From positions 30,869,045 to 30,933,044 of the forward strand of contig NC_049980.1 of the NCBI RefSeq assembly GCF_000003815.2: DNA of 64,000 nt, written 5' to 3'. Each line of letters starts with the position of its first letter. The stretch's first letter is position 1. A model generated the notes under the pieces. The model was not told the origin of the DNA, did not search any database, and saw only the letters and a program-made list of their open reading frames with translations. A program made the translations under genes and the position numbers. Below are positions 1 to 11,900 of this stretch, in pieces. The stretch comes from Branchiostoma floridae. Taxonomy: Eukaryota > Chordata > Leptocardii > Amphioxiformes > Branchiostomatidae.

Positions 1-251
1 AACTAAAGTGTAAAGTCTGTTACAGGAATAATCACATACAATATTTTACATTCATTTAACAAGTGGAATAGTCAACATTTCTTGAGCTCTCAGTGCTGAT
101 CTAAGAGAGACCTGAACACCTGATTATGTGATGTGATGATTACCTCTTTTGCTCTTTCCCTCGAGTGGTTGCCTAAGATAGGTTTAACTTTGTTTTTGTT
201 TTTGTTCAACATTATCTTGTACCTTTACCCACGACCTCTGTTTTTCTGCAG

Positions 252-3015
252 GCCTTTGACCTTCCCCTTGAGGACTACACAGAAAAGGCGGCTGCAGTGT
301 GGGCAGGCATCTATCTGTTCTTCATCACAGAGAGGCTGCTGAAGATGGCATCCAAACAACGACAAAAGGTGAGTCAGAAATGTTGTAAGTTCAATCATTT
401 AAAGAGACACATGGTTTGTTAGGGCCTGATTTGCCTAATTAGTTTCTAGTTATGCCAATCATCACGTAAGCTCCCTACATTGTCCATGCCCATGCATCAA
501 TTTCATTCTTGTGTTATTCTCTTTCAAAGTCTCAATCAAAAGCAGGCCCTACAGTACCAAAAAAGCGGCTAGGAGGTTCAAAGATACACCGTTTTTTTCA
601 TAGTGGAAGAACACAAGAAAAATCATGACCATAGCATGTCTAGAACATCTGATAATAAACTTAAAACTCTACAGTAACAAAGAAAGCTTCTGAAGGTCTA
701 TATTTAAATTATCCTTCATTTTCAAGTACCCGACCAAATATCATAAAAATCTGACTACAACTTCTCAAGCCTGTCCACAAACAAGCTAACAAACGTTAAA
801 GATAATGTTTGTGGTCGCTGTATGTCACTTTTAATCAATATGGAAAACCAAGTTTCAGCTTTCTGATAATGTCAAACATAAAGTAAGATGTACATTAGAC
901 CATATTGGCACCTTTGATAAAAATTTCCCATGTCTCTCCTCTACAGAGAAAGGCCAGTAAGTATGCCAAGCAGAACGGGAAGGCGGACTTCAGAGCCGAT
1001 GCGGCTGTGTGTGCAGTCAGGGCACGCTCACTGTCTCACGTGGATCCGCCCTTAACAGAGCCACCGCGTCACCACAGTCACAGCCACGGGCACGTCTTTC
1101 ACAACCCAGACACAGAAGACAGCAGTACAGAGGACAGTCACAGTCAAAAGGTATCAATTGAAAGTGAAGTACAAGACACAGGATCTTGTACACCTACAAC
1201 CTACATGTATGAAAAGAATTGAGTGATTGAGAATGTCAGTCATGATTGAAAGAGAGTGAATGCTTTCTTCTGACTCTTCAGAGAATTTATTCAGTGCTTG
1301 ATTTTTTTTGTCAATAATGTTCAATCTGGATGTCTAACATTGACAAAACAAGTCTTCATTGACAAAATGACGTTTTCCTTCCTTCTCCAACAGAAGAGAA
1401 ACTGTTGCCAGGCGTTGTGTTCTAACACGGACACCATAGCCACCGTGGCCTGGATGGTGATATTTGGGGACGGGCTGCACAACCTGATGGACGGTCTGGC
1501 CATCGGCGCATCGTTCCAAGTGTCGGTCTTCAGTGGAATCAGCACCTCACTGGCCGTGCTCTGCGAGGAGTTTCCACATGAGCTTGGTAAGTCCCAGTTA
1601 TGTTGTGTAAGTTTATAGTGCTGCAGTTTTTCTGGAGGAGAGTATTATAACTAGCCAGCAATTTTTTTTCTGTATGTTGTACTCAGTAGGAGATGTTGCC
1701 AACCTGCTTTTAAGTCTTGAAACTGTATTTTCATCATCCAGGTTATATTTTGGGCAGTGATTTAGTGTGTGAGCATGTGTGTTTGCGTGTGCATGTATGT
1801 ATGTTGGCCAGGAAGATAGCTCGAGTCAAGAACAGCTGGATGGATAATTGCTTTACAATTTTTTTGTGGTTGGTAGGTTATGACAGAAAGAGTGTAAATG
1901 ATTAGATTTTGGGGTCCCTGGTGGCAACAGCAGACTTCAAGCCCAAAATGTAGTGCCTTGTTTTGTGGTGAATTCAGGACCCGTCCTTCCGTCCCAAGAC
2001 AGAAATTTGCTTGTAGGGCCATGGCCATGGGACGGAAAATAATCTTACTCCATCCGTCCAAAAAATAACACGAAACTGTTGAAAATGTACTCTAATAAGC
2101 TCAAAATGACATAATTAACCAGGAAACAACATGGGCTCAGAAACAATGAGTGGGATAGAAAAAAAAAGTTTAAGCTGGAGAAACCCTGATCTTGAGTAAA
2201 AAAAAGAGAGACTTCAAAAAATTGATGTCTTTTTTTCTGCAGGAGATTTTGCGATCCTGCTGAACGCGGGCATGTCGGTGAGACAGGCCATGTTCTACAA
2301 CTTCCTGTCAGCCTGCTCATGTTTCGCTGGGCTCATCATCGGCATCGTGGTGGGGGACAACAGCGAAGTGGGCCAGTGGATCTTCGGCCTCGCTGGGGGC
2401 ATGTTTCTCTACATCTCACTAGTGGACATGGTCAGTTGTTTGTTTCTGTGTGTGCATGATAAATGCATTGTACACAATTTCCATGCTTACAGTGCAAGGT
2501 ACTCGCCAATGCAGTTGAGCCTACTTGTGATTTCTATGACAAATGCTGTGATTTGGGCCCCTATGCTGTGTTTCAACCAGTGTAGGGGGCTTCCACTGTT
2601 GCTTTGTAGTGATGGTAAAAAATGTTGGTTTCAAGTTTACTGCAGCTGTTGTCACTCATGCACACTACTGGAAAAGGTGGCACTAATGACTTTTTGTAAC
2701 CTTTGTCACAATGTTGGACTTGTCAAAACAGCTAGGGGAATTTTCTGGTACAACTATTGAACCTGTAACTACTGTATGTAGCATATCTTCTCTGTCACAA
2801 CAATGGAAGAGTAGACCTGTTAGACATCCCTTTTATTTATTTGCCTTTCCACCCAGATGCCAGAAATGAATGCAGTAGATGAGGATGAGGAGAAAAATCT
2901 TCAGGACAGTGAAGGGAAGTCCTCATCTCTGCTGCGGTTCTTCCTCCAGAACTTGGGTCTGTTGACGGGCTTCGCAGTCATGCTGGTCTTGGCCAAGTTT
3001 CCCTTCGAGATCTAG
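252..3015 (+). CDS. SLC39A14-like: ZIP metal transporter (SLC39A8/A14-type), 5' truncated by window edge
   Basis: The last five coding exons are 252-368, 947-1150, 1394-1586, 2243-2430 and 2857-3015. All have GT-AG borders and consistent phases, and they give 286 residues up to a TAG stop. The protein is a multi-pass ZIP carrier, expected to move Zn, Mn or non-haem Fe into the cytosol. Visible in order are a TM segment ending [11 protein letters not shown], a cytoplasmic loop with a histidine cluster ([14 protein letters not shown]), the TM4 motif [13 protein letters not shown] and the TM5 motif [10 protein letters not shown]. In the last motif Glu replaces the first His of the usual LIV-1 signature, which is the hallmark of the ZIP8/ZIP14 branch. 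The C-terminus is short and ends after one more TM ([15 protein letters not shown]). It is a tandem paralogue of the gene at 5928-13547, with matching exon borders. The start and extracellular domain lie upstream of the window. ZIP8 versus ZIP14 identity is not resolved. Confidence 0.9.
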
Positions 3016-3113
3016 CTTTATCTGGTAGTATTAGACAGCTTCGATTTAATTTCAAATTTGGCTGTTTTTAAAAAGATAGACTGGAAAAAGGACACGGAAA
3101 CAGGGCTAAAGGG

Positions 3114-3290
3114 TAATCTCGAAGCAGATCCTACGGTAGCACAAGATGCATAGTATCAAAAGCTGCCAGAGGAGTGAGGCTGGTCATGGAATGTGTGGCT
3201 CCTAGTGGCTGATGACTCCCTTTGGCCAGCTGTACTCTTTAGCCAGCTTTGATACTATCTTATGTCACTGGTAAATCTGCCTGGAGATTA
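3114..3290. mobile_element. MITE-like element, family A, copy 1
   Basis: This is a non-coding element of about 177 bp with long terminal inverted repeats. The left end begins TAATCTCGAAGCAGATCCTA and the right end is its diverged complement ending GGAGATTA. The inner arms contain the complementary blocks AGTATCAAAAGCTG and AGCTTTGATACTAT. Two further copies lie at 21675-21855 and 25929-26102. A TA dinucleotide at both ends would fit a Tc1/mariner-like target site, which is inference. Confidence 0.6.
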
Positions 3291-3448
3291 AAGGGTACGC
3301 TGTAGTCAGATTCAAGTTCTCCTCCCTGCCCTCTGTCCTCTCAGTGCTAAATTTTCAATACAACCAACTTACAACTAAATTTGAGTGGCTTAGTATGGCT
3401 TAATATTGAGTGGCTAAACAATCAAATAAGCAATCATGCCTTTGAGAT

Positions 3449-3884
3449 TGGGGATGGGCACCGGTACCGCATACCAGTACAAAACCATTTTTTTCTTGTT
3501 GGACCAGTCCCCCCCCCCCCAAAAAAAATGAAAAATATCAGTGGACTGATTAGATTGTGAACAGATTATATTGGCAGGTGCTCACACATTTTGGGTTTAC
3601 CGGTCAAAGAAATTAGTAGAGTTAATAGGCATATCTAGTTTCTACAGTCAAACTTACAAGGGCAGTTAGTGTTGCTTTAGTAATACATGAACATAGGATT
3701 TTAAAGTCCAGTGGGAGTTGGATACCCCACCAAACAGATTCCTTTGTAGCAAAACGGACAATTATTTTGAATATCGCCCATTTACAGACAATCAGGTCCA
3801 GGTACAGGTCCAGACCTGGATCTGATGCTCTGGATCTAAAACGGACCTGTGCCTTAATTTTCTGTACCGGTACCCACTCCTATC
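3449..3884. mobile_element. ACCGGTAC-family repeat, copy 1
   Basis: Non-coding repeat bounded by inverted ends: GGGGATGGGCACCGGTAC on the left and the complement of GAGTGGGTACCGGTAC on the right. The inside has a C/G homopolymer junction near 3508 and degenerate repeats of AGGTCCAGACCTGG type. Related sequence occurs at 8285-8385, 17390-17700 and 23005-25915. Confidence 0.5.
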
Positions 3885-4657
3885 TGAGATCAATTATCTG
3901 AAGAAAAAAAGTATTACAGATATATTTTAGATAAAGCGACAATAAATTTTTAGTCTCACAAAAGTAAACCAGTTTTTATATATATGTATGGATAACCAGG
4001 GCAGCTTCAGCATACAGACACTGCTGTATGTGCAATGAGCAATGTACTTTTCTTAATTTGTCATGTTTTTTTTTACATGTTCATATTTTTATCAACTGTT
4101 TTACAATATTGACAAAATGTTGCAGTGAGAAGTCTAGAATATGCTTTTAATCATATTTACATTATACATTTATGTGTAGAAATATAAACATAGGACTCAC
4201 ACAAGTTTTTCGAATGAGCTTCCAGCCGCGTAGGGCATCTCTGCTGATGTGAACTTTCTTCACTCTTGTCAAAAATGACGATGATATGTTGCCACAATTT
4301 TTTTATGATAAAGGTACAATATTATGAATATGTGGTCTATTTTTCTACATTTCTCCCCACAAGGGGTTGCACTGTATCAGTGTGTGACAAACAATTAGAT
4401 CTATGTACTACATTGTACATGTAATGATGTTGCAATATGAGAGGGAATAAACTTGGCAATGGCACTATTGCAGTACACATGTAGGATGTAGGCTTAAATA
4501 ATGTTCCTGGACAGATACAATGTTGATACACCACATCATGTGTCATGTGGATGTGATGGGGTAAGAATAGGTGTGTATCATGCAAGTTCAATGTGCTGAT
4601 CTGTGATGCTCTCATGATTTTCTGTACACAATGTTTAATGAGCCGCTGTAACAGCCA

Positions 4658-5335
4658 GCATCCCTACCGAGGTGTCCTTTTCACCCACAACCTCAAGTGG
4701 AAGGCACACATCAACGACATAACAGCCAAAGCCAACAGCACTTTGGGTTTCGTCAGGCAAGTAAAGAGGTAAGAGCCAAGGCTATGTACTTCCCTAGTTC
4801 GCCCTAAGTTAGAATACTCATCTTCAGTCTGGGATCCCCACAGACTCAAACATGCACAAACAAACTGCCTTGAGGAGAAACTGGAATCAGTCCAGCGTAG
4901 GGCTGCCAGGTTTGTCACAGGCAACTACAAACAATCAACCAGCACTACATCACTACAACAATCACTTGGCTGGCCTACCCTAGCACAGAGAAGGCAACAA
5001 GCGCGACTTACACTCATGTACAAGGCAGTCAACAATCTCATTGCAATACCTATCCACAGCGTACTTACAAAAAACAACAACACCACAAGAGGTCACAACC
5101 AGCGCTTCCACACCTTACCATGCAAAACCGAAACACACAGGGCAAGCTACTTCCAGTTATAGAGTGGAACAACCTGCCTGAACATCTGGTAGATGCCACT
5201 TCCATAGAACATTTCAAAGCAGGGGTAGCCATCCGATTATCGTCAGAGGCAAGCTTTGCGACCTTGGTCACCGACCCCTGCCACTTGCAAGGGGTAAGTG
5301 GAAAGACCAGTGCCCGTAAAGGCGCGGTATAGTAA
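4658..5335 (+). pseudogene. 3' end of a non-LTR retrotransposon reverse transcriptase (CR1/L2/Jockey-like), degraded
   Basis: Conceptual translation across several frames gives the typical C-terminal part of a LINE ORF2. Pieces include YRGVLFTHNLKWKAHINDI, AKANSTLGFVRQ and, near 5155, VIEWNNLPEHLVDATSIEHF. Frameshifts and stops break the frame, so this is a dead 5'-truncated insertion. The segment after about 5235 looks like the element's 3' UTR, because an inverted relative of it lies at 5745-5860. The exact clade needs a homology search. Confidence 0.75.
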
Positions 5336-5626
5336 ATACGAAGGCCTATACCTACAACATGTAGAGACAAGGGGGTCATTTCGATATACGTGTGCATATA
5401 TCGATATCCCGACGGTCATTTTAGCGGTAGCGGAAAGTACCCTTGCCTTGAACGTTAGAGTGCAAGTCTTTGCTTTGTTGGCGAAGTTACCAACATTGCA
5501 CATGGCAATATCAATCATTTTCAGTAGATTGGACTTTGGCAGTCGACTTTTGAGACTATCTAGACAACGTTACCTAAGTCTTTGTGAGAAAGATTAGTGG
5601 GTCGGGTACTGAAATTTTTGCTCGTG

Positions 5627-5725
5627 GTCAATTGATCAACATTTTCTCTACAGTGGTCACCTGTCTATAGTGGCCACATTTCCTCCAGTCTCATGACTGG
5701 TCGCTATAGGCAGGTTTGACTGTAC
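5627..5725. repeat. Interspersed repeat with 'CTGTCTATAGTGGCC' core
   Basis: A short interspersed sequence containing CACCTGTCTATAGTGGCC followed by GGCAGGTTTGACTGTAC. Clearly related copies occur near 20560-20660 and 36360-36430, and weaker ones near 10118-10200 and 54925-55090. It is non-coding and its class is unknown. Confidence 0.5.
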
Positions 5726-5744
5726 ATCGAACTGACACCCTTGT

Positions 5745-5870
5745 ATCTGTCTACATATTGTAGCTATGGGCCTTCGTATCTACTGTACCGCACGGGTACT
5801 GGTCTTTCCACTTACCCTTCAGCTGACAGGGGACGATGACCCAGATGTAGGGTCCGCTGGCAACATGCAG
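5745..5870 (-). repeat. Inverted copy of a LINE 3' tail
   Basis: Read on the minus strand, this piece contains AAGGGTAAGTGGAAAGACCA followed by a segment ending in ACGAAGGCC. It matches the tail of the LINE fragment at about 5283-5350 on the plus strand. The two tails face each other across about 400 bp just upstream of the second ZIP gene. Confidence 0.55.
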
Positions 5871-5927
5871 CAGCGCGAGGCTATTACTTTCGCCTAGCCA
5901 GTGTTGTTCGGTCAGACGTTTACCACG

Positions 5928-8900
5928 ATGGCTCGGTGTCTGTGCTGCGACAGTGTGGTCCTGGTGGAAACTCTCCTGGCGGTCTTCTCCGTCTCGAGTT
6001 TGTCGGTCCTGGGTTCGATCCCCAAAGACCTGAGAACCCCCGACAGCTTTGCCAAAGCCGTTTTGGATAGATACGGGTATGGAGGCAGGTTGACCGTGCA
6101 AGACCTGCAAGTTTTGCTGAGGAACGCGTCAAGTTGCCCCGGGGTGCGGCGGTGTGTTGGGCGGGACGAGGAGACGGGACAGCCCGTAGAGGAGCAGTGC
6201 AACTCCACGGTATGTTTACGGTGGGTTATGGCCTGGTAACCATTATGAACGCGCGGCCGGCTTAAATACTATAACGCAATGACCTTTTTCTGACAGCCCG
6301 CCTTTCTATTTGGAACCAACGCCGTAAGACCAAGGACGTTACATAACAATTCCCCAGCTTGACGGGCGACATTCCCAACACTGTTACAAATACAGGGGCA
6401 CCTAATGCGATGGTCGAATATTTTGGTGTAGTGTACGAACAGCTTTAACCTCCTTGAGTGACAGTACATGTTTACATATTAGGCAGGGTGTTAGTGGGGC
6501 TAAACTAGAATCCCCTAGCATGCCTGACATGGCGTACATGCCACCACGTTGTGCCCTGACGGGAAAGCCTGGCACTACACTTCACACTACACTACAAGCA
6601 TAGGTTTACGGCAAGGGCCGTGTTTGGCGTGTTATTTTTTAAACGTCTTGGCTGGGATTTCCATTTGTACCGCTTTCTTCATGTCGACAGCCGGCGCCGA
6701 ACTTCTCCACCCTGAGTTTTAAAAATGGCTGCCCGACTTCGGTTGGGGAGGTTATAGGCACCACTTTAATTTGTGCCCTCGGGAAAGACACTCCACTCCA
6801 CGCTACTCTCCAAGCAGATATTCGAGCACTGAGTATTGTGGGAGTTGTGGTGTGTTTTTGTCGGACTTTCTATTTTGTGCCGTTGGCTTCGTGTCTACAG
6901 CCGGCGTCGAACCTCTGCTTGGGGGGGATTAAACTCCACCGAGTTTTAAAAATGGCTGCCCGACTTCGGTTGGGGAGGTAGTAGGTAGAAAGAGAGGAAT
7001 GGGCTCCGCCTTCCGATAATTTACAGGGTTGGGCTGTTGTAGAATTTCCTTGGGGGCATGTTGGCCCCAGAGTCAGGGAGTTGGCTTGTATTGGCCCTGG
7101 AAACAGTCTGACATCAAGGCTATAATCGTGCGTCTATCATTAGGATTCCTCGTTCTGACCTTTGTCACTACTTCAGTTGTCTTCAGTCACTGTCACTGTG
7201 AGTCGCTGCTCTTAATGCGTACGGAGGGGGCGTTACGTTGTGGCACGGCAACATATCAGACTCTGGCTACATATAGCGCCACAGGCAAATCACAACGTGC
7301 GTGGGATTTATAAATGGACCTTGTCAGCTATGGCAGGCCTCACAGAATGGGCGAGAGATGCACAAACTGTTCGGGCAACGGCCCTGGCTAACTCGCTGGC
7401 GACCTATTCTTCCCATCTTCAGCATTTCTTTTCTTTGTTGACCTACTCCGTAGCTCAACAAAGAAGGCTGTCTTTATTTGCACAGCCCGACTGAGCGGGA
7501 ACGTTTTCACTCTGTGATTTACACTGAATGCAAAGAATGAATCTGAGTTGCTAAGAGGAGCTTAGAGATATGCATGCCGTCCAATGTTACATACACGCTG
7601 TGAACTTGCTGAATGTTACGCTAGATTTCAAGATGGGTTTGATACACGATCGCACTTCGAAGCTTCCCACACTCGCGGCCACTTGTCATGTGTGCTGACG
7701 GGTCAGGCACGCCCTGAGTCACTGAGCCATGACAGCACAGCAGAAAAGGTTAGAAGAGTCAGCCCGCCATCCAGGATCATCCAGAGGTGAAAACATTGCA
7801 AAAGACACATTTAAATCTTTCGCCAGATTTTAGAAAATTATGCACATGCTTCTTGCCTCCCTAACAGAAAAATCGAAATTTTTAATAAAAATTTTCCCAG
7901 CGTTTACACGTGTATATGAAGATTAAAATAAACATATCTTTGTTGATTTGGAGTTATTTGTAGTGAAATGGGAGACCGTGACAAGGATCACCAACTGGTG
8001 CCAGCTCCCTGACCAGACCATGACGTATTTTCTGAATATCTGGTGTCAAGTTTTTCCAGATGGCGTTTAGACAAGTGACAGCAACATTCGGTCATTTCAG
8101 TCAGTGAAGACAGGTGGGAGGGACGCACAATGACCTTCTTCTCCGTGCATCGATTTTTTTAAGACTTGGGCATGTCTATAGACGGTTTTGCCTCTCAACC
8201 TGATCCATTCCAAAAGTAGGCCAAACAAGCATGACGAAAACGGTACAAAATAGAAAGCCTGACAAAATACCTAAAAACACTTCAAAAACAGCCTGAGCTG
8301 GTACAGGTCCGAACATGTACCTGATCCTCTGGACCTGGACCGTACCTGTACCTGAATTGTCTGGACCGGCACCGACCCCTAGTTCCTGCTGATGAGGGGC
8401 CAGAGCCGGATATTCCGAATACACGAAAAATGCACTGGAACCCACTTTCAGTTTTCACCGGTCCCTCGTTTTCAGCGAGGTTTCGCGAACTTCAACGCCC
8501 GAGCTCTGCTGATGCAAATCTAGCCTGACTAAAATCGCGCTCCTAGCGGCCGGTCTTGTGTCATTAACCCCAGCCAGCGAGAGATTGGGTAAAAAAATGC
8601 AAGTCTAGGAGCGCTTAATTTCCCTTGGAAATTACTCAACAATAAATGATTAAAGACATAGATTCGGAACCGGGTTTCTTTGCAAGAGGAGTGAATGGGG
8701 ATGCGTACATTCGAGCTCTGTGACTGTCCGACTTTAACAGGGACGGGGTGTAACGGGTTTTGGCACTTACTAGTACGACCCACTGCAGTCACGTGGCTTT
8801 AAATTAACGTCATATTATTTGAAGTATTGGTGAGATAAAGTATAAGTGCTCCTTCACAGGTTTGATTGTACATCTTGTGTCTGATCATAGATTTCCTTGT

Positions 8901-11900
8901 GTAAAGGGAGGGCTTATCATTCAGTCTGTCTGTCTGTCCCAAACCACAGTGTATAACAGCAACAGAGGTGCTACAAATCCACGACCTGTCGGCAGACTCA
9001 GAGCTAAACGCTACTGGACTCCGGGAGGTTTGCCCAACACTGTTGTACAATGTGGACCGTACCATCGGCTGCCAAAGTCAGGGGGAGGACAGTATAGAGT
9101 CAACGGAAGAGGAGCACGATGGGTCTAGACGCCCCAGCCCCGCTGAAGGTTGGTCTGTTGTTAAAGGGGTATCCCAGAAGGAAGTGTTTTTTTATGGATG
9201 GAGAGAAGAATATTCAATTTGTTTCTTGTCATGTTTCTTCTTCTTCTGCCATATGGTCAAACATCTTTGTTATTGTTCAGCCAAATGACATGAAATTTGG
9301 CATGGAGGTAGACTGGGCAAATACCTTTAGGAGGTTTCTTCTGGAAGAGGCCTTTAAAATCATTTTATAGATTTTTTTTGTCATTTTCAGACAAGAGTGT
9401 ACATTTTTACAGCAGTATGACCTGGAATTCGGTATAGGGGTGCCTTGGACATGTTCCATTTTTTTTTTTTGCGGAGCGATTGTGGAACATTCCAATGTTG
9501 CACGGGAGGGAGAGTGAAATATGGTCTATTTACTTACCAATATTGCCTTTTTGTCTATTGTATTGTTATTGTTTTTTTTACATATTATAAATGAATCAAC
9601 CAGGACTCTGATTGTTATCCAGTGAGGTATGAACCTGATGAAACTTTTTATAGATGTTCAAACACCATTTAATTTTTTTGCAGTGTGGGGGTTCGGTGTT
9701 CTGTCGGTCTCTGTGATCAGCCTGTGTACTGTGATGGGGGTTCTCATCGTGCCCTTCATGAAGAAGAGGCTGTACACTCTACTGCTCACCTTCCTCATCG
9801 GACTGGCTGTCGGGGCGCTGTCAGGGAGTGCGCTGCTCCACCTCCTCCCAAAGGTACGGCACATCTTTTTATCATGTGACAATGATGAAGGGGCTAGCTG
9901 TACGAGCAATATCCTTGGAGTACCTCTAACAATTACTTGAAAGTGACGCTAACCATGCATAGCGCGCGGACGGAGCTAGCTCTACCAAGCTGGCAAACTC
10001 TTGCCGCAGTGTTGTAATTCAGTACTAGTAACTTCCATGGAGGCAGCTTTTGCCTTTGCCAGCGAGGAGGTTTGAGTCTCTGTGAAAGAATGGTGTCACT
10101 GTGCGGTCCAGCTCTGGGTAAGTTGGCCACCTGTCTGTGGCAACCATTTCTGCTCAGTCCCTTGAGTGGTCGCCGGGGGCGCCCTCGAGTGGCTGGCATC
10201 GCTATTGACATTTTGAAACAAGAAGGGAGTGGAAACAGACAGAAACAATAGATACAAATATCCTGACTCCGGATTCGAACCCGCGCCGATCCCGGGCCGC
10301 CAGCTCACAAACCTATAGCCAGCACGCAACCATTTGGCAAGATCGGTTGAGTTGAGTTTGTTGAGATGCCCTTTAGCTCAATTGTTGGTACTTGACACTG
10401 ATCATTACACCAGTTTGCTCTTCGTCCTTGCTGTTCTGCAGGCCATCGGCCTCCATCATGGGGCCGGCGAGTTCACAGAGAAGGCTGCTGCAGTCTGGGC
10501 AGGGATCTACCTGTTCTTCGTCACGGAGAGGCTGCTGAAGATGGCGTCTAAACAACGACAAAAGGTCGGAAACATTGTCGGTTCAATCATTTAAAAAGGC
10601 ATGCATGCTTAGGATTAGAACCTAAGAAAAATCATGGCACCTACCAAAGATAAGTTGCTCAAGCAACTGGATATGGTTTTGGAAACGGCATCACCATCTT
10701 TCGTCAGTCACACTCGCACTCCCGACGCCATCTCAACGTCTGACCGTTTCCAAAACCATATCCGGTTGCTTGGGTAACTGCTTTTCGTCGTATCTCATTA
10801 CGTGGATGTCTAACCTTCGACGTATGTTGGCACCTGCAGCTGGTTTAAACAAATCCTCATATTTCTTCTCTGCAGAGAAAGGCGCGGAAGTACGCCGAGC
10901 AGAACAGGAGGGCGGAACTGAGAGCAGACATGGCCGTGTGCGCAGTCAAGGCTCGACTGTCGCACATCGATCCGTCTTTAACAGAGCCGCCGCGTCACCA
11001 CGGACACTGCCACGGCCACGTCTATCACAGCCCGGACACAGAGAAGTTTGTGGAAGACTGCAGTACAGAGGATAGTCAGAACCAAAAGGTGTCGAAGGTG
11101 AGTACATAATAATTGCCAGGGTAGAGATTACAATCTGGCAGAACAAGGGGGGTTCTATCAGTATCTTAATTTGGGAGAACTTCCTTGGACAGAATCATTG
11201 ATTCTACAGGTAGAGTTTTCAATAGGTCAAAACTGTTCAAGTCACTTTGTCCAAAGACTTTGAATCAATCTGGATTGATGACTTGAAATTTAGGATTTAT
11301 TTGTGGGACTGTCACCAGAGACTACGAGCCGATCGTGATCACCACCGGCCAATTTTGCCAGATTCAATCTACCATCTTGTACATGTATATTATGTACATC
11401 TAAAAGATAGTTATTTTCTTAAATCGCTGACAGAAAATGCCCTTTAGTTCTTTTTAGTAGTCAGTTTATACCGGAGACAGGATAGAGCATAAATGTACGT
11501 CTCATAGTCCAACAATCTTCTCTTTTAGCACCTCTCATAATTTGTCTAAGCAGGTTGAGTACGTAATCTGAAAAAAAGTCACCAGGGCAAGAGACTTTTC
11601 ATGTGATTGTTTCATGAACACACTGTTGTGAAGGATTTGATAAGAGAATCTGTCATTGAGTTTTTTTGAAAGTTACTGAAGCAACTGAATAAATTTTGGT
11701 CATATAAGCCATCAGAAGAAAGACAATAGATGATATCTCATCTAACATCTGACCGTTTATAAAATCTATCTACTAGTACGTTGCTTGTAGTAACTTTTGT
11801 ATCTTTTAAATATGTTTCATTTGTATCTTTTTACCAGGATGTCTTACATAAAAGAAAATACATGTTTTTCCTCCTAAATAATCCTACAGAAGAGAAGCTG

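Larger units (their letters stand above)
3016..4657 (+). other. 3' UTR and downstream flank of first ZIP gene
   Basis: I see no coding exon here. The stretch begins as the 3' UTR of the ZIP gene. Parts of it (about 3300-3425 and 3941-3985) resemble the region after the stop of the second ZIP gene (about 13740-13860 and 13945-13985). Possible polyadenylation signals AATAAA occur at 3941 and 4446. Two mobile-element copies, listed separately, lie inside it. Confidence 0.5.

Noticed and set aside
3345-3365. Iron-responsive element (CAGTGC loop) in the ZIP 3' UTR, also near 13799
   Set aside because: The five bases on either side of the loop do not pair in either gene.
5995-6035. tRNA-like GGGTTCGATCCCC inside ZIP exon 1
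   Set aside because: No acceptor, D or anticodon arms can be formed around it, and it is coding sequence in the ZIP frame. Coincidence.
7029-7494. Two overlapping ORFs in ZIP intron 1
   Set aside because: No homology that I recognise, no consistent splice sites, and inside a repeat-rich intron.
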